The position numbers were made by a program, and so were the translations under genes. A stretch of DNA of 64,000 bases from CAIWHR01 sp963779805 (lineage in GTDB: Bacteria; Pseudomonadota; Gammaproteobacteria; Burkholderiales; Casimicrobiaceae). The stretch spans positions 124,001 to 188,000 of the forward strand of contig CAVZZN010000016.1 of assembly GCA_963779805.1 (NCBI GenBank), given 5' to 3'. The notes under the pieces were generated by a model. It made no database searches. It saw nothing but the letters and a program-made list of their open reading frames with translations, and was not told the origin of the DNA. This document shows, piece by piece, positions 16,457 to 26,900 of the stretch; position 1 is the first letter of the stretch; every line of letters starts with the position of its first letter.

Positions 16457-17605
16457 ATGGCCATGCAGAAGGCAGGCCAGACAACGCAACGTGACGTCTC
16501 GGAAGCCGAGCGGGCCCACGACACGGTGCTGGCGCTCACGCAACAGTTGCTCGCCGATCTGCATCCCGGCACGCAACGGCGCCACCCCGTCGTGCTCGAC
16601 AGCGCACTCGAACGCGACCTGGGCCTCGACAGCCTGAGCCGGGTGGAACTCGCAGTGCGCGTCGAGCGCGCGTTCGGGATCAGCCTGTCGGAGCAGACGC
16701 TGGGCGGGATGGTCACGCTGCGAGACCTGCTGGCGGCTTTGCCGGATGCGCCGGCGATTCCCCCGGCCGCCGCGCAACCTGCCCTGCCCCCACGATGGGC
16801 CGAGCCGACGCAGGCGGTTCCGGTCGAGACGCGGCGCCTATCGGGCAGCGACGGGCTCGACTCCGGCGCGCAACGTGCAGCCATGGGCGGTGTGCGTGTG
16901 CTCTACGGAGCCTACGCATGGCTGGTGTTCGCGCTGCTTGCGCCGCCGACGTGGCTGCTGACAGCGCTCGCCCCGCATCCCACGGCCGCGTGGCGCGTCA
17001 ACCGGCTTGCAGCGCGCATCATCCTCAGCCTGGCCGGGATCAGGCTCACGGTCCGCGGTCTCGAGCATCTGCCACGCAGGCCCTGCGTAGTGGTGGCGAA
17101 CCACGCCAGCTATCTCGACGGCATCGCGCTGCTTGCCGCGCTTCCACCGCACGTCGGCTTCGTCGCCAAGCGCGAGTTCCTGGATCAACCGGTGGCGCGC
17201 ATCTACCTGAGTGCACTCGGGGCACAGTTCGTGGAGCGATTCGACACGCGGCGTAGTGTCGAGGACGCACGGCGGCTCGTCGACGTGGCGAAGGGCGGCA
17301 TGTCGCTCGGCTTCTTTCCCGAAGGCACGTTCCGGCGAACGGCAGGGTTGGGCCCCTTCCGCCTGGGCGCCTATGCCACCGCCGTGGCGGCGGCGGTTCC
17401 CGTGCTGCCCGTTGCGATCCACGGCAGCCGGGCGTTGCTGCGTGCCGAGCAGTGGCTTCCGCGACACGGCACCATCACGGTCACTCTCGGCCGCCCGGTG
17501 TTTGCGCCGGCAATGGACGCCTTTGCCGCTGCCGTCGCCCTGCGCGACGCGTCCCGCACGCACATCCTCGCGCACTGCGGCGAGCGCGACGTCGAGTCGG
17601 GCTGA
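16457..17605 (+). CDS. Acyl carrier domain fused to PlsC-type lysophospholipid acyltransferase
   Basis: 382 residues, intact. Residues about 20-95 are an acyl carrier domain whose GLDSLSRVEL gives the phosphopantetheine Ser near 59. A Pro/Ala-rich linker and one membrane segment (YAWLVFALLAPPTWLLTALA) follow. The C-terminal half is a PlsC acyltransferase with the HX4D catalytic pair in NHASYLDG (His about 216, Asp about 221), KREFLDQPV and FFPEGTFRR. It should load an acyl group on its own carrier, or take one from it, and pass it to a lysophospholipid or similar acceptor. ACP and PlsC are usually seen together in larger proteins that also carry an AMP-ligase; here the ligase is absent. It runs into the PAQR gene 50 bases on. 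Confidence 0.88.
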   Translation: MAMQKAGQTTQRDVSEAERAHDTVLALTQQLLADLHPGTQRRHPVVLDSALERDLGLDSLSRVELAVRVERAFGISLSEQTLGGMVTLRDLLAALPDAPAIPPAAAQPALPPRWAEPTQAVPVETRRLSGSDGLDSGAQRAAMGGVRVLYGAYAWLVFALLAPPTWLLTALAPHPTAAWRVNRLAARIILSLAGIRLTVRGLEHLPRRPCVVVANHASYLDGIALLAALPPHVGFVAKREFLDQPVARIYLSALGAQFVERFDTRRSVEDARRLVDVAKGGMSLGFFPEGTFRRTAGLGPFRLGAYATAVAAAVPVLPVAIHGSRALLRAEQWLPRHGTITVTLGRPVFAPAMDAFAAAVALRDASRTHILAHCGERDVESG

Positions 17606-17655
17606 GCAAGGCGCTCGCTCAGCAGCGGCGGGAATCCCATTGCACGCACCATCTC

Positions 17656-18273
17656 GTGGACCACGGCGAAAAGTTCAATGCGGTCTCGCACCTTGTCGGG
17701 GCCGTTCTGGCACTCGCGGGCGCGATCCTCCTCGTCGTGGAGGCATCGTTGGCAGGCGACCGATGGAAAGTGATCGGCGTCGCCATCTACGGCGCGACGC
17801 TCGTGTCGCTCTACAGCTTCTCCACGCTCTACCACGCCGTGCGCGGACGCGCGAAGGACATCCTGCGCGAGCTCGATCATCAGGGCATCTATCTGCTCAT
17901 CGCCGGTAGCTACACGCCCTTCTGCCTGGTGACGCTGCGCGGTCCCTGGGGCTGGTCGCTGCTCGGGGTGGTGTGGGGGCTTGCACTGCTGGGTGGTCTG
18001 CAGGAACTGCGGCCGAGAAACGGCGCCCGCATCCTGTCGGTGGCGATATACGTCGCCATGGGATGGATCGCGCTCGTGGCCGTGGTACCCATGCTGCACG
18101 CGCTGGGCCCGGCGGGTTTCGCCTGGGTGGCCGCGGGGGGCGTGTTCTACACCGCCGGCATCGTGTTCTATGCGCTCGACACGCGGATTGCCAACGCGCA
18201 CGGCGTCTGGCACCTCTTCGTGATGGCCGGCAGCCTGAGCCATTACTTCGCCATCCTGTACTACGTGCTGTGA
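17656..18273 (+). CDS. PAQR / hemolysin III family membrane protein
   Basis: About 205 residues from the GTG at 17656; the frame is open further upstream but that part overlaps the acyltransferase gene in another frame. Seven hydrophobic helices can be counted. The conserved SLYSFSTLYHAV with its Ser and His, the DHQGIYLLIAGSYTPF motif and the HGVWHLFVMAGSLSHYFAI motif supply the His/Asp zinc-site residues of the PAQR/TrhA family. The name hemolysin III is historical; family members act in membrane lipid homeostasis and are not established toxins. This fits the adjacent acyltransferase. No good ribosome-binding site is seen at the GTG, so the exact start is uncertain. Confidence 0.88.
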   Translation: MDHGEKFNAVSHLVGAVLALAGAILLVVEASLAGDRWKVIGVAIYGATLVSLYSFSTLYHAVRGRAKDILRELDHQGIYLLIAGSYTPFCLVTLRGPWGWSLLGVVWGLALLGGLQELRPRNGARILSVAIYVAMGWIALVAVVPMLHALGPAGFAWVAAGGVFYTAGIVFYALDTRIANAHGVWHLFVMAGSLSHYFAILYYVL

Positions 18274-18419
18274 TCGGCCGGATCCTGTATGTGCGGTAGC
18301 GCGCAGACCGCGCGGCCGCGGCGCCGTACGCTCCTCGTCAATCGGGGGCCTCACCCGACGGCAGCAGGCCCGTCCCTCCCGCCGCTTCGGCCAGCGAGGC
18401 ATCCCTTCCCGGCAAAACA

Positions 18420-19577
18420 ATGCCAACGACCGGTGATCACCAGATGCTGCACGAATTCCTCGCGGGCGAACGGGCTGCGTTGATCGACCGATGCAGATCG
18501 AAGGTCGCGCTCCGGCTCGCGCCCACCGCGGGCGACGGAGAGCTCGAACACGGAATACCGCTCTTCCTGAACCAGCTCGTCGAGACGCTGCGGCTCGAGC
18601 AGACGTCCGACCCGGTGCGCAGCCGCAGGATCTCGGGGTCGTCGGGGGGCGGCGCACCGGCGACGTCCGACATCGGAATCACTGCCGCGCAGCACGGGCG
18701 CGAGCTGTCGCGGCACGGGTTCACCGTCGACCAGGTCGTGCACGACTATGGCGATCTTTGCCAGGCCATAACGGAGCTCGCCTCCGAGCGAGGCATGACG
18801 ATCGGAGTGGAGGAATTCCAGACGCTCAATCGCTGCCTCGACAACGCGATCGCCGATGCCGTCACCGAATTCGCTCGCCAGCGCAATCTCGCCATCGCGG
18901 ACAGGCAGCGTCAGACCTTCAACGAGCAGCTGGGCGTGCTCGCGCACGAGCTTCGCAATCACATTCAGACCGCCACGATCGTCGTTGCCGCCATCAAGTC
19001 CGGTCACGTGGGGCTCGCCGGGTCGACGGGCGCTGTCCTCGATCGCAGCCTGATCGGGATGCGCAATCTCATCGACCGCTCGCTCGCCGAGGTCAGGGTC
19101 AGCGCCGGGATGCCGGCGACACGCCAGCGGATTTCCGTTGCCGACTTCATTGCCGAAGTCGAGCTCTCGGTTGCGCTGGAGGCGAAGGCTCGGGAATGCA
19201 CACTCACCATCCCCGCCGTCGACCCGAAGCTCGCGGTCGATGTCGACCCGGACATCCTCCTGTCGGCACTGGGCAATCTGCTGCAGAACGCATTCAAGTT
19301 CACGCGGCACGGCACGGACGTACGATTGAACGCGTACGCCGCCGGCGATCGCGTCCGGATCGACGTCGAGGATTGCTGTGGGGGCCTGCCGGCGGGGGAC
19401 GCGGAGCACCTGTTCCTCCCCTTCACGCAAGCCGGCGCCGACAGGTCGGGGGTCGGACTCGGACTGTCGATCTGCCGGCGCAGCGTCGAGGCGAACGACG
19501 GAGTCCTGAGCGTTCGTGATCGCCCGGGCTCGGGATGCGTGTTCACCATCGACTTGCCACGACACGCGCTGGCCTGA
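18420..19577 (+). CDS. Cytoplasmic sensor histidine kinase (orphan)
   Basis: 385 residues with no membrane segment. The first 160 residues are helical and resemble an RsbR-type N-terminal sensor bundle (low confidence). The kinase core shows an H-box LAHELRNHIQTA with His about 176, N-box NLLQNAFKFT and G-box DRSGVGLGLSI; the ATPase domain is of the HATPase_c type. No response-regulator gene is next to it; the next gene, 47 bases on, is a UbiB-family kinase. It likely senses an internal or diffusible signal. An in-frame ATG at 18444 is an alternative start. Target unknown. Confidence 0.88.
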   Translation: MPTTGDHQMLHEFLAGERAALIDRCRSKVALRLAPTAGDGELEHGIPLFLNQLVETLRLEQTSDPVRSRRISGSSGGGAPATSDIGITAAQHGRELSRHGFTVDQVVHDYGDLCQAITELASERGMTIGVEEFQTLNRCLDNAIADAVTEFARQRNLAIADRQRQTFNEQLGVLAHELRNHIQTATIVVAAIKSGHVGLAGSTGAVLDRSLIGMRNLIDRSLAEVRVSAGMPATRQRISVADFIAEVELSVALEAKARECTLTIPAVDPKLAVDVDPDILLSALGNLLQNAFKFTRHGTDVRLNAYAAGDRVRIDVEDCCGGLPAGDAEHLFLPFTQAGADRSGVGLGLSICRRSVEANDGVLSVRDRPGSGCVFTIDLPRHALA

Positions 19578-19624
19578 TCGCGGCTCCACGCGCCCCTGTA
19601 ACACATGTTCGCTGTGAGAAGTAA

Positions 19625-21238
19625 ATGGCTACAACGATCGACCCAAACAAGCGCAGCCTGCTGCGCGCGGCGCCGCGACTAGCGCAGATTCTGCGCGTGC
19701 TCGTCCGACACAAGTTCCTCGGCGCGCTGCTCGGGAAGAAACGCTGGCCTTCGCCGAAGGAGGTAAGGGAAACCTTCGAGGAGCTGGGGCTGGTCTTTCT
19801 CAAGTTCGGACAAGTGCTCGCGATGCGGCGCGACTTGCTGCCGGCCGCCTACATCGATGAGCTGGAGTTGCTGCACGACGAGTTGCCGGCGATGGGCATC
19901 GACGTGGTTCGCGCCAGGGTCGAAGGCGAACTGGGCGCTGCGTTGACGGTGTTGTTCTCAACGTTCGGCGAAACGCCGCTAGCCGCAGCGACCATCGCCC
20001 AGGTCCATGAGGCCACCATGCAGGACGGGCGGCACGTAGCCGTGAAGGTACAGCGGCCCGGCCTTGACGCAATCATCGCCACGGATATCGCGGCACTGAC
20101 TTACCTGGTCGGGCTGGGAGAAAGGCTCTTTCCCAGTCTGCGCGCACTCGACCTCCCTGTCGTGGTGAGTGAATTTGCCAGCAGCCTGAACCGCGAAACC
20201 GATTTCCGGCGCGAAGCGCGTTCGGTCGTGCTGTTTCGCGCCGCGCTGGCAGATGTCCCCGACCTCTGGATTCCAGGCGTCGTGGCGGAGTGTTCAGGCG
20301 GCACCGTGCTCACGCTGGAGTTCTCGGCCGGCGAACGCATCGATCACTACGCCAAGCTGCACCCCGAAGCGATGCCGCGGTCGATGAACACCCTGGTAAC
20401 GCTGATGCTGCAATCGATCTTCGAGGAAGGGTTGTTTCACGCCGACCCGCATCCGGGCAATGTCTTCGTTCTGCCGGATGGGCGGCTCTCGCTTCTGGAC
20501 TTCGGGAATACGGGCGAGCTCGACGAAGCGATGCGCGACTCGCTGATACTCCTGCTCGAAGCAGTCGTCAAAGGCGACGCGCGAGCTGCGACCGAGGCGT
20601 ATCTCGAGATGGCACCCGCGAGCGAAGACGTGAACCGTGCGGCACTGTTGGTGGACATGAAGGCCGCGCTCTATGAAATCCGCAGGGCCGATCTGGCGAA
20701 CGTCTCCATCGGGGCTGCGTTCGATTCGCTGATGAGTGCGGGAACCCGGAACGGCGTGCACAATCCGGCCGAGTTCGTCCTGCTGACGCGTGCCTTCGTC
20801 ATTCTGGAGGCGTTGATACGCGAGCTCGCACCGGCCCATGACTACATGGCATCGTTTCGCGAGGAGATCTCACGCCTCACCGCGAAGCACTTCGCACCGG
20901 CGCGGATAAAGGAAAAGACCACCACGCTTGCGCGCGAAATGGAGCGCTTGATCATCAACGCGCCCGGCGATACGCGACGCGTCCTCCGACGTATGGCCGA
21001 CGGCAATCTGGGGCGACTTCCAGGGCTGGAGGCCCTGGGCGGTCGCTTCAGCCGCAATCTCGAGCGGCTCACGAGCGCCATCGCGTTCGCGGCGCTGGTG
21101 ATCGGCGGCTCGATGCTCCTGATGACCCCGATGGGCAACTGGCACGACATCCTTGGCGACATCATGATCATCAGCGGGCTTGGCGGGATGCTGGTCACCG
21201 GCATTCGTGCAGTGCGTCGCGACTCTGGGCAACGGTGA
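19625..21238 (+). CDS. UbiB/ABC1/AarF atypical kinase-like protein
   Basis: 537 residues, intact. The family signature KxGQ is present in FLKFGQVLAMRRDLLP, followed by VAVKVQRPG, the catalytic-loop equivalent HADPHPGNVFV and the metal site LLDFGNTGEL. Two hydrophobic helices close the protein (IAFAALVIGGSMLLM and IMIISGLGGMLV), as in membrane-bound UbiB. UbiB proteins assist ubiquinone synthesis or lipid handling through an ATPase rather than protein-kinase activity. This may be a second copy outside the ubi operon, since no other quinone genes are near. Regulation through the upstream histidine kinase is possible only by position. Confidence 0.9.
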   Translation: MATTIDPNKRSLLRAAPRLAQILRVLVRHKFLGALLGKKRWPSPKEVRETFEELGLVFLKFGQVLAMRRDLLPAAYIDELELLHDELPAMGIDVVRARVEGELGAALTVLFSTFGETPLAAATIAQVHEATMQDGRHVAVKVQRPGLDAIIATDIAALTYLVGLGERLFPSLRALDLPVVVSEFASSLNRETDFRREARSVVLFRAALADVPDLWIPGVVAECSGGTVLTLEFSAGERIDHYAKLHPEAMPRSMNTLVTLMLQSIFEEGLFHADPHPGNVFVLPDGRLSLLDFGNTGELDEAMRDSLILLLEAVVKGDARAATEAYLEMAPASEDVNRAALLVDMKAALYEIRRADLANVSIGAAFDSLMSAGTRNGVHNPAEFVLLTRAFVILEALIRELAPAHDYMASFREEISRLTAKHFAPARIKEKTTTLAREMERLIINAPGDTRRVLRRMADGNLGRLPGLEALGGRFSRNLERLTSAIAFAALVIGGSMLLMTPMGNWHDILGDIMIISGLGGMLVTGIRAVRRDSGQR

Positions 21239-21373
21239 GGCTCGCCTTCTGTACGCCCCCCGGGTCGAAGCAAGGCTGCGTTCGCTGCCGCACAGACGTC
21301 GGCAGTTGTCCGGCCTAGATTCAAACAAAAGTCGTTTCCGGGTTTCACCGTCTTGTCCTGCTCAGGAAAATTC

Positions 21374-21583
21374 ATGAAGACCTTGCTTGGTGTGGTTGTT
21401 GGTGCACTACCCCTGTTGACCGCCGACGTCGCTTCGGCGCAGAACGGAAGCATGATGAATGGCGGCGGCGGGATGTGGGGTGGCGGCTGGATGGGCGGAT
21501 ACGGCGGGTCATGGGTGCCCATCCTGCTTGTCGTCGTGGCCGTCGGCCTCGTGGCGTGGTTCATCAAGCAGAAAGGCAAATGA
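21374..21583 (+). CDS. Small Gly/Trp-rich exported membrane protein (copy 2)
   Basis: 69 residues. It is a clear paralogue of the protein at 15351-15569: signal peptide ending VASA, then QNGSMMNGGGGMWGGGWMGG, one membrane helix (VPILLVVVAVGLVAWF) and KQKGK. The conserved parts are the QNGSMMNGGG block and the helix with its basic end; the glycine stretch varies in length. GGAAAA lies close to the ATG at 21374 and is a weak ribosome-binding site. It lies between the UbiB and transketolase genes. Confidence 0.75.
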   Translation: MKTLLGVVVGALPLLTADVASAQNGSMMNGGGGMWGGGWMGGYGGSWVPILLVVVAVGLVAWFIKQKGK

Positions 21584-21772
21584 GGGGCAAGTGAGGGGCA
21601 AGCGAGCGCCATGTGCATCGCTGGCCGGGCGTGCTGCCACGGATCGCCCAGCCTGGCGGAAAGTTCGTGACCCCGGGAACGGGCCAAGCTGCAGAGCGTC
21701 AAAGCGACGGGGTACGGTCGCACCCCGATCGCGACCCGGGACGATCCCTTCGAGCGGCAAGGACAAGCTCGC

Positions 21773-23856
21773 ATGAACTCAAACTCAGCGGCTGCCACGG
21801 ATACCTCGGCCTTCGCGTTGGATGATCTGTGCATCGATACCCTGCGCTTCCTCTGCGGTCGATGCGGTGCAGAAGGCCAACAGCGGCCACCCTGGGCTCC
21901 CGCTCGGTGCGGCGCCAATGGCCCATGTGCTGTGGACCCGGTTCCTCAAGCACAATCCGGCCAATCCCCACTGGTTCGACCGCGATCGCTTCGTGCTTTC
22001 TGCGGGACACGGGTCGATGCTGCTGTACAGCCTGCTCCACGTGACGGGCTACGAAGTGTCACTGGAGCAGATCAAGCAGTTCCGCCAATGGGGCAGTCTC
22101 ACGCCCGGCCACCCGGAGCGCGGCCTCACGCCGGGCGTCGAGGTCACGACGGGGCCCCTCGGACAGGGCTTCGGCAACGGCGTCGGCATGGCGATGGCGG
22201 AGGCGCATCTGGCTGCGCGCTACAACCGCGACGGCTTCGAGATCATCGATCATTGCACCTACGCGATCGTGAGCGATGGCGATCTGATGGAGGGCGTCGC
22301 ATCGGAGGCCGCATCGCTCGCCGGCCATCTCGAGCTCGGCAAGCTGATCTATCTCTACGACGACAATCGCGTCACGCTGTCGGCGGGCACCGACATCACC
22401 TTCAGCGAGGACCGTGCCCGGCGCTTCGAGGCGTACGGCTGGCACACGCAGTCGGTCGACGACGGCAATGACCTGGCCGCTCTCGATCAGGCGCTGCGCG
22501 CCGCCCGGGCCGAGACCGGGCGCCCGTCGTTGATCCTGGTGCGCACCCACCTCGGCTACGGCTCGCCCAACAAGCAGGACACGTTCGAAGCGCACGGCTC
22601 GCCCCTGGGCGAAGAGGAAGTGCGCGCGACCAAGCGAAATCTCGGCTGGCCCGCAGAGCCCGCGTTTGTCGTGCCCGAGCGGGCGCTTGCACATTTTCGC
22701 CAGGCGCTCGACCGCGGCGCGCAAGCGGAAGCCGCCTGGCGTGAGCGGTTCTCCGCCTACGCGCGGGCCTATCCCGAGCTCGCGCGCGAGCTCGAGCAGC
22801 GCATGAGCGCCGACATGCCGGCCGACTGGGATGCGGACATTCCGGTGTTCCCTGCCGACGCCAAAGGCATGGCCACCCGGGTCGCGTCGGGCAAGGTCAT
22901 GAACGCGATCGCCCCGCGTCTGCCGGCGCTCATCGGGGGCTCGGCCGATCTCGATCCGTCGACCCACACCGCACTTGATCGGGCTGGGCGACTTCGAGCC
23001 GCCCGGCGTGAACGCGCGCGATCGGCAAGGCTCGGACGGTGGCGGCTGGAGTCGCGCAGGACGCAACCTGCACTTCGGCGTGCGCGAGCACGGCATGGGC
23101 GCGATCCTGAACGGCCTCGCGGCGCATGGTGGAACCGTGCCTTTCGGCGCGACGTTCCTGGTGTTCTCCGACTACATGCGGCCGCCGATCCGCCTCGCCG
23201 CGCTGATGGGGCTGCACGTCGTCTACGTCTTTACTCACGACAGCATCGCCCTGGGCGAGGACGGCTCCACGCATCAGCCGATCGAGCAGCTCGCCGGCCT
23301 GCGCTCGGTTCCGCGTCTCATCGTCATCCGTCCCTGCGACGCCAACGAGACGGCGGTCGCGTGGCGCGTCGCACTCGAAACGCGCGATCGGCCGGTGGCG
23401 CTGATCCTGACGCGGCAGAACGTGGCCACGCTCGACCGCACGCAGTTTGCCGATGCCGACGGGCTGCGCCGCGGCGCTTACGTGTTGGCCGATGCACCGG
23501 AGGGCAAGCCCGACCTGATTCTCATCGCGACGGGATCGGAGGTCGGCCTGATCGTCGCGGCAGCGCAGACGCTGCTGGCGCAAGGCATCCGCGCGCGCGT
23601 CGTCTCGATGCCGAGCTGGGAGCTCTTCGACGCGCAACCGAAGGCATACCGCGACGGCGTGCTGGCGCCGTCGATCCGCGCCCGCCTCGCGGTGGAAGCA
23701 GGCGTCACGCAAGGATGGCATCGCTACGTCGGCGACGACGGCGACGTGCTCGGGCTCGACCGTTTCGGCGCCTCGGCACCCGCCGATGTCCTGTTGCGGG
23801 AATATGGCTTCACCGTCGAGAACGTGTGCAAGCGGGCGCTCGCCCTGATGCGCTAG
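21773..23856 (+). CDS. tkt: Transketolase, two frameshifts
   Basis: About 694 residues once shifts near 21857 and 22975 (one extra base each) are removed. It moves two-carbon units between pentose, hexose and triose phosphates using thiamine diphosphate. The N-terminal part shows DAVQKANSGHPGLPLGAAPM and SAGHGSMLLYSLLH, the cofactor/magnesium region VSDGDLMEG with YDDNRVTLS, and the middle SADLDPSTHTAL. The last part has NLHFGVREHGM, FTHDSIALGEDGSTHQPIEQ and IATGSEVGL. AAGGA precedes the ATG by eight bases. The protein continues without loss across both shifts. It begins the sugar-phosphate array and provides xylulose 5-phosphate for phosphoketolase. Confidence 0.93.
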
Positions 23857-23936
23857 TTCGCAGGCGCTCCGTCGTGGCCCGCGGGTCGCCGGCGCGCACT
23901 GTCGAGGGACTTCGTCGATCGAGAGTCGCTTCCGCC

Positions 23937-26900
23937 ATGCCCGACGTGCATCTGCTTTCCAACGGCGCTTATCACGTGATGGTCACGGCGGCGGGCGGCG
24001 GCTACAGTCGCTGCGAGGGCCTCGCGGTGACGCGCTGGCGCGAAGACGCGACGCTCGACGACTGGGGCACGTTCTGCTACCTGCGCGACTGCGCCACCGA
24101 CGCTGTCTGGTCGACCACCTTGCAGCCCACGTTGCAGCGGCCGGACGACTCCGAAGCGAGCTTCAGCCCCGGCGTGGCAACGTTCTCACGTCGCGACCAC
24201 GACATCGAAACGCGCACCGAGATCGCGGTATCGCTCGACGCCAACGTCGAGCTGCGCCGCGTGCGTATCACCAACCGGTCCGAGCGGCGCCGAACCCTCG
24301 ACGCGACGAGCTACGCCGAGATCGTTCTGGCCGCTCCGGGCACCGACTCGGCGCATCCGGCGTTCAGCAAGCTCTTCATCGAAACGCAGATCGACCCGAT
24401 ACGCCACGCCATCTTCGCGACCCGGCGTCCGAGCGCATCGGACGATCCGACACCGTGGCTCTTCCATCTGGCGCTCACCGCCGATGCGGACGCGGGAGAA
24501 ATCTCCTACGAGACGGACCGCATGCGATTCATCGGCCGTGGCCGCAGCGTCGCCGATCCGCAGGCGCTGGAGAGCGGCGCCGTGCTTGCGGGCACCGCCG
24601 GTCCGGTGCTCGACGCCGTGGCCGCCATCCGGGTTCCTTTCGCGCTCGAGCCCGACGCTTCGTTCACGATCGACTGGATCACCGGCATCGCGGCAGTCGC
24701 GTAACGACTGCGCCGCGCTGGCGGACAAGTGTCGGGACAGCCGCTGGGTCCAGCGCATTCTCGACCGGGCAGCGGAGTACCGGCAGAGCACCTTGCGAGA
24801 GCTCGGTGCGAGCAGTGCCGACGCGCTGCTCTTCGAACGCATGGCGGCGTCGGTGATCTATGCCGGCGCAGCGCTGCGCGCCGACGCACGCGTCGTCGAG
24901 CAGAACCGCCGCGGACAGTCCGGTCTCTGGGGGTTTGGCATCTCCGGCGATTGGCCCGTCGTGCTGCTCTGGATGACCGATGCCGGCCGGATCGAGCTGG
25001 TGAGGCAGATGGTTCAGGCCCACGCGTATTGGCGTGCGCACGGCATCGAGACCGAGCTCGCCATCATCAGTGCGCAACCGGACGGTGGCGAGCCGGGTCT
25101 GGTCGAGACGATCAGGCAATCGGTCGACGCGAGTGCCGGCGCCGACCGCGTCGACAAGCCCGGCGGCATCTTCGTCCGCGACAGCGCGAGCCTTGACGAC
25201 GGCGATCGCATCCTCCTGCAAAGCGTCGCCCGCGTCGTCATCACCGACGCCGCCGGCATGCTCGCCGAGCAGCTCGAGCGGCGCGGCAGCGTGACGAATG
25301 CCTCTGGCGTACGCGCCACTGCCAGGATGCCCGTGGGCTCGCCTGCCGCCGTCGAGATGGGCCGCGGCAACGTTGCGCCCCCGATCGCGACGAGCTGCCC
25401 GCAAGCACGCGACCTCTTCGCCTTCAACGGCCTCGGCGGCTTCACGTCGGACGGGAGCGAATACGTGATCACGACGTCGACGGCGCGAATGACGCCGGCG
25501 CCATGGGTCAACGTGCTCGCCAATCCGGAGTTCGGAACACTTGGTGTCGGAGAGCGGAAGCGCGACGACGTGGAGCGAGAACGCGCACGAGTTCCGCCTG
25601 ACGCCGTGGTCCAACGATCCGGTGGTCGACGCCAACACGGAGGCGCTCTACATCCGCGACGAAGCGACCGGCCGCTTCTGGTCGCCGACCTTGCTCCCGG
25701 CGCCCGGCGCGGCCCCGTATGTCACGCGCCACGGCTTCGGCTACAGCATCTTCGAACATGCCGAGGACGGCATCGAATCGGAGCTATGCGTGTACGTCGC
25801 GATCGACGCTCCGGTCAAGTTCTCGGTGCTGACGCTGCGCAACCGCTCGAATCGACAGTCGGAGCCTGTCCGTGACCGGCTACCTCGACTGGGTGCTCGG
25901 CGACGAGCGCGCGAAGACGCTGATGCATGTCGTGACGGAGCTCGACGCGGAAACGGGCGCGCTGTTGGCACGCAATGCCTACAACACCGACTTTGCCGGC
26001 CGCACCGCGTTCTTCGATGTCGACGACGCGACCCGCAGCGTGTGCGCAGATCGCGGCGACTTTCTCGGCCACTGTGGGACGCTCGAGGCGCCGGCGGCGC
26101 TGGCCGAAGCGCAGCTCTCCGGACGCGTCGGCGCGGCGCTCGATCCCTGCGCGGCGCTGCGCGTCGCGTCGATTTGGCCCCGGGCCAACAACGCGAAGTC
26201 GTCTTTCGACTCGGCGCCGGCAAGACGGTCGAGGAAGCACGCGGTCTCGTGCGGCGCTGGCGCGGGTCCGACGCCGCGCGCGCCGCGCTCGATGCCGTGC
26301 ACCGGTACTGGCAGCGCACGCTGGGCGCAGTCCGCGTGCGAACCCCCGACGCGGGGTTGAATGCACTGGCGAACGGCTGGCTGATCTATCAGGTGATCGC
26401 GTCGCGCCTGTGGGGCCGCACCGGGTTCTACCAGTCGAGCGGCGCATACGGCTTTCGCGACCAGTTGCAGGACGTGATGGCCCTGGTGCACGCCGCGCCG
26501 GATCTGGTACGCGAACACCTGTTGCGCTCGGCTTCGCGTCAGTTCGTCGAAGGCGACGTGCAGCACTGGTGGCATCCGCCCTCGGGCAAAGGCGTGCGCA
26601 CACGCTGCTCCGACGATTACCTGTGGCTGCCGCTCGCCGTCTGCCGCTACGTCGAAGCCACCGGCGACACCGGCGTTCTCGACGTGTCGTGCCCCTTCCT
26701 GGAGAGCCGGCCGCTGAAGGACGGCGAACAGTCGAACTACGAGCTGCCGCAACTGTCCACCCAGTCCGGGAGCCTCTATGAGCACTGCGTGCGCTCGATT
26801 CGCCGCGGCATGCGCTACGGCGACCACGGTCTGCCGTTGATGGGCTCGGGCGACTGGAACGACGGCATGAACCTGGTCGGAGCCGGCGGCAAGGGCGAAA

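Noticed and set aside
17656..18273. Hemolysin toxin
   Set aside because: The hemolysin III label covers PAQR membrane proteins; motifs fit PAQR and nothing suggests secretion.
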